This document shows, piece after piece, positions 1-5,116 of a stretch of 7,227 bases of DNA (positions are counted from its first letter, which is position 1; each line of letters begins with the position of its first letter). Below the pieces are notes generated by a model. It did no database searches. It saw nothing but the letters and a program-made list of their open reading frames with translations, and had not been told where the DNA came from. The stretch covers positions 1 to 7,227 of the forward strand of contig JBKQSL010000232.1 in the NCBI GenBank assembly GCA_052143655.1, in the 5' to 3' direction. This DNA comes from CAVSUR01 sp052143655 (lineage in GTDB: Bacteria > Actinomycetota > Actinomycetes > Streptosporangiales > Streptosporangiaceae). Position numbers and translations under genes: made by a program.

Positions 1-229
1 TGGTCAGCGGCAGCCCCTCCGATCCGGCCACCTCCAGGAAGGAGCGCACGGCGTCGTTCCCGGCAAACGCGGCCGGATCGCTGGCCAGGTTGTGCCGGGA
101 GATGTCCGCGCCCGCGCCCCTGAGGTAACCGACGTCGGCCGTGAATATCACCAGGGCCTGGTCGAGATCGGGACCGCACACCCCGGTGCTGCAGCACAGG
201 GCCGGCTCGTAGACCTTGATCACGGGCAT
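1..229 (-). CDS. arsD: ArsD, arsenic metallochaperone / weak repressor (partial, C-terminus outside window)
   Basis: The first 76 codons of a leftward gene read MPVIKVYEPALCCSTGVCG at the N-terminus, which is the ArsD signature. In the family, ArsD carries As(III)/Sb(III) to the ArsA ATPase of the efflux pump and weakly represses the operon. The vicinal pair Cys12-Cys13 and Cys18, the residues known to bind metalloid, are all present. Downstream blocks such as DLDQALV, the NLA stretch and GSEGLPL also match the family. The start is the ATG at 227-229, preceded at good spacing by an AGGAG Shine-Dalgarno (complement of 233-239). The gene is cut by the window edge after about 60-65% of the usual length (about 120 aa), so the C-terminal cysteines cannot be assessed. 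It diverges from arsR across 117 bp, and arsA or an arsenite permease would be expected further left. The call is confident. Confidence 0.93.
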   Translation of the reverse strand, partial: MPVIKVYEPALCCSTGVCGPDLDQALVIFTADVGYLRGAGADISRHNLASDPAAFAGNDAVRSFLEVAGSEGLPLT

Positions 230-274
230 GGATTCTCCTCTCAGGCAGCACACCACGTCCGCCCCTTCGGGTCC

Positions 275-294
275 TTATCGATAAGCATCGATGC
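275..294. promoter_or_regulatory. Tandem perfect palindromes, candidate ArsR operator
   Basis: Two perfect 10-bp palindromes abut: TTATCGATAA (275-284) and GCATCGATGC (285-294). Each is centred on ATCGAT, so the cores are exactly 10 bp apart, one helical turn. They sit in the arsD-arsR divergent spacer, where an autoregulating ArsR dimer would be expected to bind and where the arsD promoter must lie. That ArsR binds here is inferred from position and symmetry, not from a known consensus. An 11-bp part (TCGATGCAGGC, 288-298) recurs at 344-354 across the arsR start. Confidence 0.5.
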
Positions 295-346
295 AGGCTC
301 CAGCTTGCCAGCCTGGATAGATAGCCGTCAACATAGAGGCGTGTCG

Positions 347-736
347 ATGCAGGCGGAGCGTTCCCCGGCAGCTTCCATCCGCGCCGCCGAGTTGCCGGTC
401 GTGGCCGGCGCGTGCTCTGCGCCCCTGGTCGGCGAGCCGCTCAGCGAGACCGCGGCGGCCGGGCTGGCCCAGGTGTTCAAGGCCCTGGGCGACCCGGTGC
501 GGCTGCGGCTGGTGTCGCTGATCGGGGCGCGCCTGGGCGGCGAGGTGTGCGTCTGCGACCTGACCGCTGCGTTCGACCTGACCCAGCCCACCATCAGCCA
601 TCACCTGAAGGTGCTGCGCGAGGCCGGGATCATCGACTGCGAGCGGCGCGGCACCTGGGTCTACTACTGGCTCGTCCCCTCAGCACTGGAGCGCATCGCG
701 TTCCTGCTTGCCGTGCCTGCGGCGGCGGTCCGCTAG
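347..736 (+). CDS. arsR: ArsR-type metalloregulatory repressor
   Basis: This encodes a 129-aa winged-helix repressor of the ArsR/SmtB family, which dissociates from DNA when arsenite or antimonite binds. ALGDPVRLRL (46-55) opens the conserved domain. EVCVCDL (66-72) is the helix-3 thiolate motif with Cys68 and Cys70. TQPTISHHLKVLREAGII (79-96) is the recognition helix, and ERRGTWVYYWL (99-109) is the wing. Actinobacterial relatives often have a Cys-Cys pair before the P-L-x-E-P-L segment; here there is only Cys23 (ACSAPL), and Cys98 is an extra cysteine near the wing. The reading frame is open back to 92, but that part is antisense to arsD. The ATG at 347 is chosen because AGAGG (335-339) sits 7 nt ahead; GTG 341 is an alternative. 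Divergence from arsD supports the ars role. The stop overlaps that of the opposing YbjQ-domain gene. Confidence 0.93.
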   Translation: MQAERSPAASIRAAELPVVAGACSAPLVGEPLSETAAAGLAQVFKALGDPVRLRLVSLIGARLGGEVCVCDLTAAFDLTQPTISHHLKVLREAGIIDCERRGTWVYYWLVPSALERIAFLLAVPAAAVR

Positions 737-1590
737 TTGTCCAGGCCCAGGGTGAAGGTGGGCTTGGGGGTCGTGGCGGGCAGGCGGTGCTCTTCTGCCA
801 GGCGCCGGATGGCGGTCCCGGTGGCGAAGAACTCGGTGGCGTGCTCGCCCCAGACGTGATTGGAGACCGCCACATCGACCCCGACGATGCCCGACGCCTG
901 CGCCTGCTCGGCCTCGGCCTGCATCCGGGTCAGCGCCAGCTCGCGCGCCTCGTAGACGCCCTGGGTGAACTGGACCATCTCCTGGTTCTGCCCGGCCTGG
1001 CGCAGCGTGGCCATCATCGACTGGTGCGCGATGTGGTAGACGCAGGTGCCGAGGACGAAGGCGACCGGCACCGCGCCGGCCGCCAGCAGCCGGAAGAAGT
1101 CCTGGGCGGACAGGTCGGAGGTGAAGGCCCGCCCGTCGGGGGCCCGGTGCACCCCGGCCGGGAGCTGGCCGCCGAAGGCGCGCACCGCCGTGCCGGTCGC
1201 GACGAACTCCAGCACGTCCTGGCCCCAGGCGTACATCTGCAACCGCAGCGAGACCCCGACGATCCCGTCGGCGCCCAGGTGATCGGCCTCGGCGCGCATC
1301 CGGCTCATCGCCAGCTCGCGGGCGTTGTACATCGCCTGGGTCAGGACCTGCAGTTCCTGGTTCTGCGACCAGCGGCCGATCTGCAGCCCGACATGGTAAA
1401 TCGACGAGCCGACCACGAACCCGAGCGGCTCGAACCCGGCCTCGCCCAGCAGCGCGTACTCCGACACCGACAGGTCCGAGGTGAACACGCCGCCGGCCTG
1501 GCCGCCAGCCGTGTGCGCGAGCCTGGAGTCAGCGGCCTGCGGCTCCCAGCTGGATGCGTCGCCTGCGGGCCGGTTCGAGAAGATCGGCAT
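733..1590 (-). CDS. Tandem YbjQ-like (DUF74, 'heavy-metal-binding') domain protein
   Basis: This is a 285-aa soluble protein built from two homologous halves. FTSDLS occurs at 36-41 and again at 156-161, exactly 120 residues apart. Each half then shows a hydrophobic strand ending in Y-H (SSIYHVG, TCVYHIA), a helix with ARELA and R-M-x-A-E-A (90-102; 215-227), a GIVGV turn (109-113; 234-238), and a W-G-x...E-F-x-A-T-G-T-A strand (122-135; 247-260). This pattern resembles the YbjQ/UPF0145 family, usually a single domain of about 100 aa. The family is labelled heavy-metal-binding in databases, but its biochemical role is not established. I see no CxxC or His-rich metal site here, so metal binding is unproven. 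The start ATG at 1590 follows a strong GGAGGGA. The gene lies last in a leftward block after the YihY gene and ends in a CTAG shared with arsR. Proximity to ars genes may be coincidental. Confidence 0.78.
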   Translation of the reverse strand: MPIFSNRPAGDASSWEPQAADSRLAHTAGGQAGGVFTSDLSVSEYALLGEAGFEPLGFVVGSSIYHVGLQIGRWSQNQELQVLTQAMYNARELAMSRMRAEADHLGADGIVGVSLRLQMYAWGQDVLEFVATGTAVRAFGGQLPAGVHRAPDGRAFTSDLSAQDFFRLLAAGAVPVAFVLGTCVYHIAHQSMMATLRQAGQNQEMVQFTQGVYEARELALTRMQAEAEQAQASGIVGVDVAVSNHVWGEHATEFFATGTAIRRLAEEHRLPATTPKPTFTLGLDN

Positions 1591-1607
1591 GATCCCTCCC
1601 TGACGCG

Positions 1608-1625
1608 GGCACGGCGGGCCGTGCC
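1608..1625 (-). other. GC hairpin in the leader of the YbjQ-domain gene
   Basis: A perfect 7-bp stem, GGCACGG pairing with CCGTGCC around a 4-nt loop, lies about 18-35 nt before the start codon of the leftward YbjQ-domain gene and just upstream of its Shine-Dalgarno. It has no U-tract. It could be a weak terminator after the YihY gene or a leader structure; the sequence does not decide. Confidence 0.35.
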
Positions 1626-1634
1626 GGGCAGCCT

Positions 1635-1664
1635 CTGCGGTCCGGTGCGCGATGGCACCCGCAG
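1635..1664 (-). terminator. Possible terminator hairpin downstream of the YihY-family gene
   Basis: CTGCGG (1635-1640) and GTGC (1645-1648) pair with GCAC (1655-1658) and CCGCAG (1659-1664) around a 6-nt loop. The helix has 10 base pairs and a 4-nt bulge. It starts about 30 nt after the stop of the leftward YihY gene. It lacks a U-tract, as is common in high-GC actinobacteria, so it may only partly separate that gene from the YbjQ-domain gene. Confidence 0.35.
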
Positions 1665-1665
1665 C

Positions 1666-1689
1666 TTACTCGTCTGGTTACTCGTCTGG
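1666..1689. repeat. Perfect 12-bp tandem duplication
   Basis: TTACTCGTCTGG occurs twice back to back (1666-1677 and 1678-1689), just beyond the stop codon of the leftward YihY gene. On that strand each unit ends in GTAA. It is probably a recent slippage duplication in noncoding DNA. Confidence 0.8.
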
Positions 1690-1692
1690 CTG

Positions 1693-2871
1693 TTACCCGC
1701 CGGCCCGGCGCGCGCCGCGATGCCGCGTGAGCCGGCCGGTGAGCCGCTGCCACAGCCCGGGTGCCCGCCTGCTCCGGGCGGCCGTCCCGGCAGCCGCCGC
1801 GTGCCGGGAAGACCTCGTCACGGCGGCAGCGGCCGTCCCGGCTGCGGCGTCCGCGCCGGAACCGGTCGCGGCCGGCCCGACCGGGGCCGCCGGCTCGTCG
1901 GGCTGGGCGGGCTGGTCAGAGCGGTGCAGCAGCACCGCCAGCTCGGGGCGTCGCTGCTGGGCGGCCGCGTACATCTGGTAGACGCGCACGTCCGCGTCGG
2001 TCAGCGGCGGCGGGAACATGCTGCGCGGCCACAGCCGGCGCACCCGAACGATGCTGAACTCCACCGCGTACAGCGTGAGCTGGGCCTGCAGGTAGAACCA
2101 GGCGAGCAGGCCGAGCACCACGCCGAACGTGCCGTAGGCGGAGTTGGTCTTCAGCTGGTGGCCGATCAGGTAGCCGCCGAAGTACTGCAGGATCTGCCAG
2201 CCGATCGCGGCGATCACCGCGCCCAGCAGCATGTCCCGCATCGGGACCTCTTTGGCCGTGCCGACCCGGAAGGCCAGCCAGAACACGCCGATATTGAGGA
2301 TCAGCGAGGTCAGCAGCGCGCCGATGTGCGCGGCCACGCCGGAGATCACGTGCCCGGCGCCGCCCGCGTAACTGGACAGCGTGATCGTGATGATCATGCC
2401 GGGGCCGATCACCAGGATCAGCCCGAAGCTGCGCAGCATCGACCCCGGGAACCCGGGGCGCCGGGTGTAGGGCACCTCCCAGACCGTGTTCATCGCGTTC
2501 TGGATGGCATTGGCCACCCCGCGGGCGCCGAACAGGGTCAAGACGATGCCGATGACCAGGGCGATGCCGGTGCCGGTCAGCGAGTGCGTGTGGCTGCGCA
2601 GCTGGGTCCCGATCAGCGGGTACTGCGAGAACGCCGAGTTCAGCAGGTCGTTCTTCAGCTTCGGGTTGCCGCGCAGCACCAGGTCCAGCACGGTGTACAG
2701 CACCAGCAGCAGCGGGAAGATCGACGCGAACGCGTAGTAGGAGACGAGCGCGGCCAGGTTGCCGGCCTGATCGTCGCCGAATTTCTTCCAGGCGCCGATC
2801 ACGTACCCGAGCCCGGACCGGCGCTGCTGGAACCGGTCGACGGCGTGCTGCGCCCTTTGCACCGCGTTCAT
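1693..2871 (-). CDS. YihY/BrkB-family integral membrane protein
   Basis: This 392-aa protein belongs to the YihY/virulence-factor-BrkB family (formerly mis-called ribonuclease BN), six-helix inner-membrane proteins of unsettled function. The signature around the first helix is seen as AALVSYYAFASIFPLLLVLY (40-59). Further family features are GARGVANAIQNAMNTVWEVP, a conserved loop after the second helix, and later hydrophobic helices including FGLILVIGPGMIITITLSS and GTFGVVLGLLAWFYLQAQLTLY. After roughly residue 295 comes an Ala/Pro-rich low-complexity tail with a very basic end, probably cytoplasmic, as is frequent in actinobacterial members. The start ATG is 12 nt beyond the stop of the HxlR gene. 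It has no good Shine-Dalgarno (GAGGG lies about 15 nt away), which suggests translation coupled to hxlR. Neighbouring exporter genes do not reveal its substrate. Confidence 0.87.
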   Translation of the reverse strand: MNAVQRAQHAVDRFQQRRSGLGYVIGAWKKFGDDQAGNLAALVSYYAFASIFPLLLVLYTVLDLVLRGNPKLKNDLLNSAFSQYPLIGTQLRSHTHSLTGTGIALVIGIVLTLFGARGVANAIQNAMNTVWEVPYTRRPGFPGSMLRSFGLILVIGPGMIITITLSSYAGGAGHVISGVAAHIGALLTSLILNIGVFWLAFRVGTAKEVPMRDMLLGAVIAAIGWQILQYFGGYLIGHQLKTNSAYGTFGVVLGLLAWFYLQAQLTLYAVEFSIVRVRRLWPRSMFPPPLTDADVRVYQMYAAAQQRRPELAVLLHRSDQPAQPDEPAAPVGPAATGSGADAAAGTAAAAVTRSSRHAAAAGTAARSRRAPGLWQRLTGRLTRHRGARRAGG

Positions 2872-2883
2872 GTTGCAGTGTGC

Positions 2884-3441
2884 CTACCCTCGGCCGGATC
2901 GATCATGCCTGGCGCGGGCCGGGCCGGCGGTGCTGCCCGGGCCGGTGGTCAGGTCCAGGTCGTCCGCACTCACCGGGTGGTCCGCCGCGCAGCGCAGCTG
3001 CGCCGCCACCGGCTCGCCGCAGCCGCGGTGCTCGAGCACGACCGGCGGCCCGGCCGGTGCCAGCCACCGGTCGCCCCACTGCATGAGCGCTACCAGCACA
3101 GGGAACAGGTCGGCGCCCTTGTCGGTCAGCCGGTAGCCCATCCGGGTGCGCTGGCCGGCTTCCCGGTAGGGGAAGCGCTCCAGCAGCCCGTGCCCGGTCA
3201 GGTCGCGCAGCCGGGCCGCGGCGACCGGCTCGCTGACGTGCGCCCGCTCGGCGAAATCGTCGAACCGGCTGGTGCCGTAGAACGCCTCGCGCAGGATCAG
3301 CAGCGCCGAGGTGTTCCCGGCCACCTCCAGGGTGCGGCGGATGGAGCAGCGCGTCGCCGACCAGCCGCCGCGCGGGTTCAGCGGCCCGGTCAGCTGCACG
3401 GTGTGCGCGTCGGCCGGGCGCTCGTCGTCGGTCACAGTCAC
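2884..3441 (-). CDS. HxlR-family winged-helix transcriptional regulator
   Basis: This encodes a 185-aa DNA-binding regulator. From the GTG start, Cys32 lies at the beginning of the HxlR domain (the usual redox- or ligand-sensitive position). It is followed by LEVAGNTSALLILREAFYG (38-56), a divergent form of the canonical L-E-x-L-G-x-x-W-x-L-L-I-L-R-D helix. RFDDFAERAHVSEPVAAARL is the helix-turn-helix, and GHGLLERFPYREAGQRTRMGY and LTDKGADLFPVLVALMQWGD are the wing and dimerisation helix. The C-terminal 60 residues are extra and low-complexity, with two cysteines in G-C-G and R-C. The frame also allows TTG 3450 or GTG 3435. I prefer GTG 3441 because none has a Shine-Dalgarno and a -10-like TAGACT ends 8 nt upstream, suggesting a leaderless message. 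It is divergent from the MFS pump, so it probably controls the pump and itself. Confidence 0.87.
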   Translation of the reverse strand: MTVTDDERPADAHTVQLTGPLNPRGGWSATRCSIRRTLEVAGNTSALLILREAFYGTSRFDDFAERAHVSEPVAAARLRDLTGHGLLERFPYREAGQRTRMGYRLTDKGADLFPVLVALMQWGDRWLAPAGPPVVLEHRGCGEPVAAQLRCAADHPVSADDLDLTTGPGSTAGPARARHDRSGRG

Positions 3442-3447
3442 AATTGG

Positions 3448-3487
3448 CAAGTCTAGCTGACTTGTGGATCGTTAAGTCAGAAGCTAG
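3448..3487. promoter_or_regulatory. Candidate HxlR operator with three AAGTC/GACTT elements
   Basis: CAAGTC (3448-3453) and GACTTG (3459-3464) form a 17-bp palindrome with a 5-bp centre. TGACTT (3458-3463) also faces AAGTCA (3474-3479) across 10 bp. The outer parts extend the symmetry: CTAGC before the left arm and GCTAG after the right arm. The array fills the gap between the divergent regulator and pump and overlaps both predicted promoters, as expected for an autoregulated repressor. Assignment to this HxlR protein is inferred from position. Confidence 0.6.
3450..3480 (-). promoter_or_regulatory. Candidate hxlR promoter
   Basis: On the minus strand, CTGACT (3480-3475) resembles a -35 and TAGACT (3455-3450) a -10, separated by 19 bp, which is longer than ideal. 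Transcription would start at about 3443-3441, on the GTG I chose as the start. The support is moderate to weak. Confidence 0.35.
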
Positions 3488-3490
3488 GGT
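3462..3490 (+). promoter_or_regulatory. Promoter of the MFS exporter, probably leaderless
   Basis: TTGTGG (3462-3467) and TAGGGT (3485-3490) are separated by exactly 17 bp. Six bases separate the -10 from the ATG at 3497, so transcription should begin at or within a base or two of the start codon. No Shine-Dalgarno is present, consistent with a leaderless mRNA. The -35 overlaps the palindromic operator, so a bound repressor would block polymerase. Confidence 0.6.
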
Positions 3491-3496
3491 CTGGCT

Positions 3497-4993
3497 ATGG
3501 ATTTGCTAAGCCAGCAAGGTGCGGGAAGCGGCACGGGGGCCGGAACGGGACCGGGTGCCAGCCGCCGCCCAGGAACCGCCCAGCCGCGCGAGGTACTGGT
3601 GATCGTCAGCGCCGGGGTGATCCTGGCCAGCCTGGACCTGTTCATCGTGAACGTGGCGCTCCCGCAGATCGCCCGGGACCTGCATGAGCCGGACCTGGGC
3701 GCGCTGTCGTGGGTGCTGAACGGGTACGCGATCGTCTACGCGTCCCTGCTGGTGCTCGCAGGCCGGCTGGCGGACACCCGCGCCCGCGAGCGCGGGTTCC
3801 TGCTCGGCGTGGCCATCTTCACGGTCGCGTCGGCGGCCTGCGGGGCGGCGACCAGCGTGGCCATGCTGGTCGCGTTCCGGCTGGTGCAGGCGGTCGGCGC
3901 GGCGCTGCTCACGCCGACCTCGCTCGGCCTGGTGCTGGCGTCCTACCCGGCGGAGCGCCGGGCGGGCGCGGTGCGGGCGTGGACCGCGGCCGGCGGCATG
4001 GCGGCGGCGCTCGGCCCGGTGATCGGCGGCCTGCTGGTGGCGGCCAGCTGGCGCTGGGTGTTCCTGGTCAACGTGCCGATCGGCGCGGCGGCCCTGGTGG
4101 CCGGGTGGCGGCGGCTGCCGCACGTCCCCGGCCACGCCGGGCCCCGGCCGGACGTGCTGGGCACCGTGCTGGTCACCGCCGGGGTCGGCGGCCTGACCCT
4201 CGGCCTGGTCAAGGGCGGCAGCTGGGGCTGGGGGTCGGCGCCGGCGCTGGCCGTGCTGGCCGGGTCGGCCGCCGTCCTCGGCCTGTTCGCGCTGCACTGC
4301 GCCCGGCACCATAACCCGCTGATCGAGCCGGGACTGCTGCGCATCCGCGGCTTCTGCGCGGCCTCGGCGGTGACGCTGCTGTTCTCGGTGGCCTTCGGCG
4401 GCATGCTGCTGTCGATTGTGCTGTGGCTGCAGGACGAGTGGGGCTGGTCGGCGCTGCGGGCGGGGCTGGCGATCGCGCCCGGGCCGGTGATGGTGCCGGT
4501 GATGTCCTTCCTGCTGACCGGCCGGCTGATCGCCCGGCTGGGCCCGGGGCCGGTGATCGCGCTCGGCTCGGTGGTCTTCGCCGCCGGCATCGGCTGGTGG
4601 GCCGCGGCGATCACGCTGGCCCCGGACTACCTGCACGTGCTCGGCGGCATGCTGGCCACCGGGGTCGGCGTCGGGCTGGCGCTGCCGTCGCTGATGTCCA
4701 CCGCCGCGGCCGCGCTGCCGCCGCGGTCCTTCGCGACCGGCTCCGGGGTGGTCACCATGCTCCGCCAGGTCGGCCTGGCGATCGGCGTCGCCGCCCTGGT
4801 GGCGGTGCTCGGCGCGCCGCGGGACCGGGCGGCCGCGCTCACCGCCTTCCGGCACGGCTGGCTGATGATCGCCGTCGTCGCCCTGGCAGGAGCGGCCGCG
4901 GCCGCGGCCGGGCTGCGCCGGCCTGCCGGCCCGCGGAGCCGGGCGCGGCAGGCGGTCCCGGGACTGGCCCGCGGCGGCCGGCCGGGCGGCTAG
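3497..4993 (+). CDS. DHA2-type MFS drug exporter (14 TM, EmrB/QacA-like)
   Basis: This is a 498-aa proton-driven multidrug exporter of the major facilitator superfamily in the plasma membrane. A hydrophilic Gly/Ala-rich N-terminus of about 30 residues precedes TM1. LDLFIVNVALP (46-56) is the DHA motif D1. GRLADTRARER (89-99) is motif A between TM2 and TM3. R128-L-V-Q131-A-V-G is motif B in TM4. GPVIGGLL (173-180), followed by WRWVFLVNVP, is the antiporter motif C in TM5 with its typical TM6 entry. The length, the number of hydrophobic segments and the EPGLLRIRGF linker fit the 14-helix DHA2 branch (about 480-530 aa). The substrate cannot be read from sequence; such pumps handle dyes, antiseptics or self-made antibiotics. 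The start ATG is supported by the promoter lying immediately upstream. Divergence from an HxlR regulator suggests ligand-induced expression. Confidence 0.92.
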   Translation: MDLLSQQGAGSGTGAGTGPGASRRPGTAQPREVLVIVSAGVILASLDLFIVNVALPQIARDLHEPDLGALSWVLNGYAIVYASLLVLAGRLADTRARERGFLLGVAIFTVASAACGAATSVAMLVAFRLVQAVGAALLTPTSLGLVLASYPAERRAGAVRAWTAAGGMAAALGPVIGGLLVAASWRWVFLVNVPIGAAALVAGWRRLPHVPGHAGPRPDVLGTVLVTAGVGGLTLGLVKGGSWGWGSAPALAVLAGSAAVLGLFALHCARHHNPLIEPGLLRIRGFCAASAVTLLFSVAFGGMLLSIVLWLQDEWGWSALRAGLAIAPGPVMVPVMSFLLTGRLIARLGPGPVIALGSVVFAAGIGWWAAAITLAPDYLHVLGGMLATGVGVGLALPSLMSTAAAALPPRSFATGSGVVTMLRQVGLAIGVAALVAVLGAPRDRAAALTAFRHGWLMIAVVALAGAAAAAAGLRRPAGPRSRARQAVPGLARGGRPGG

Positions 4994-4999
4994 GATCTT

Positions 5000-5019
5000 C
5001 CCGGCACTGCGGCACCGGG
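5000..5019 (+). terminator. Weak hairpin after the MFS gene
   Basis: CCCGG (5000-5004) can pair with CCGGG (5015-5019) across a 10-nt loop, starting 7 nt after the exporter stop. The stem is short and there is no U-tract, so read-through into lysA is possible. Confidence 0.25.
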
Positions 5020-5054
5020 CGATGGCGACGGCGGCCAGGGCAGGCAAGTTCCGC

Positions 5055-5106
5055 GACTGGCCGCAGCGGTCAGCCGTCGTCGCCAGTCATGACTGGCCAG
5101 TGATCA
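5055..5106 (+). promoter_or_regulatory. Palindrome cluster in front of lysA
   Basis: GCCAGTCATGACTGGC (5082-5097) is a perfect 16-bp palindrome. It overlaps the perfect ACTGGCCAGT (5092-5101), which overlaps TGATCA (5101-5106). An earlier GACTGGC (5055-5061) can pair with 5082-5088 instead of the palindrome's own right arm, so two RNA folds would exclude each other. The cluster ends about 10 nt before the lysA start. It may be an operator for an unidentified regulator or an RNA switch in the leader. I could not identify a convincing lysA promoter in the 123-bp gap; TAGGAT at the exporter stop resembles a -10 but lacks a -35. Confidence 0.45.
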
Positions 5107-5116
5107 TGGGGGAGCC

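Noticed and set aside
92..346. N-terminal extension of arsR
   Set aside because: The frame is open, but it is antisense to arsD and crosses the divergent promoter region. ATG 347 has a Shine-Dalgarno and gives the family's normal length.
412..3456. Rightward open frame of 1014 codons
   Set aside because: It is antisense or out of frame to arsR, the YbjQ-domain, YihY and HxlR genes. Its composition is Arg/Gly/Pro/Gln-rich low complexity, typical of GC-rich shadow frames, with no recognisable domain.
3506..5047. Leftward open frame of 513 codons opposite the MFS gene
   Set aside because: It is a shadow frame rich in Arg, Gln, His and Pro with no family pattern, while the opposite strand encodes a complete exporter.
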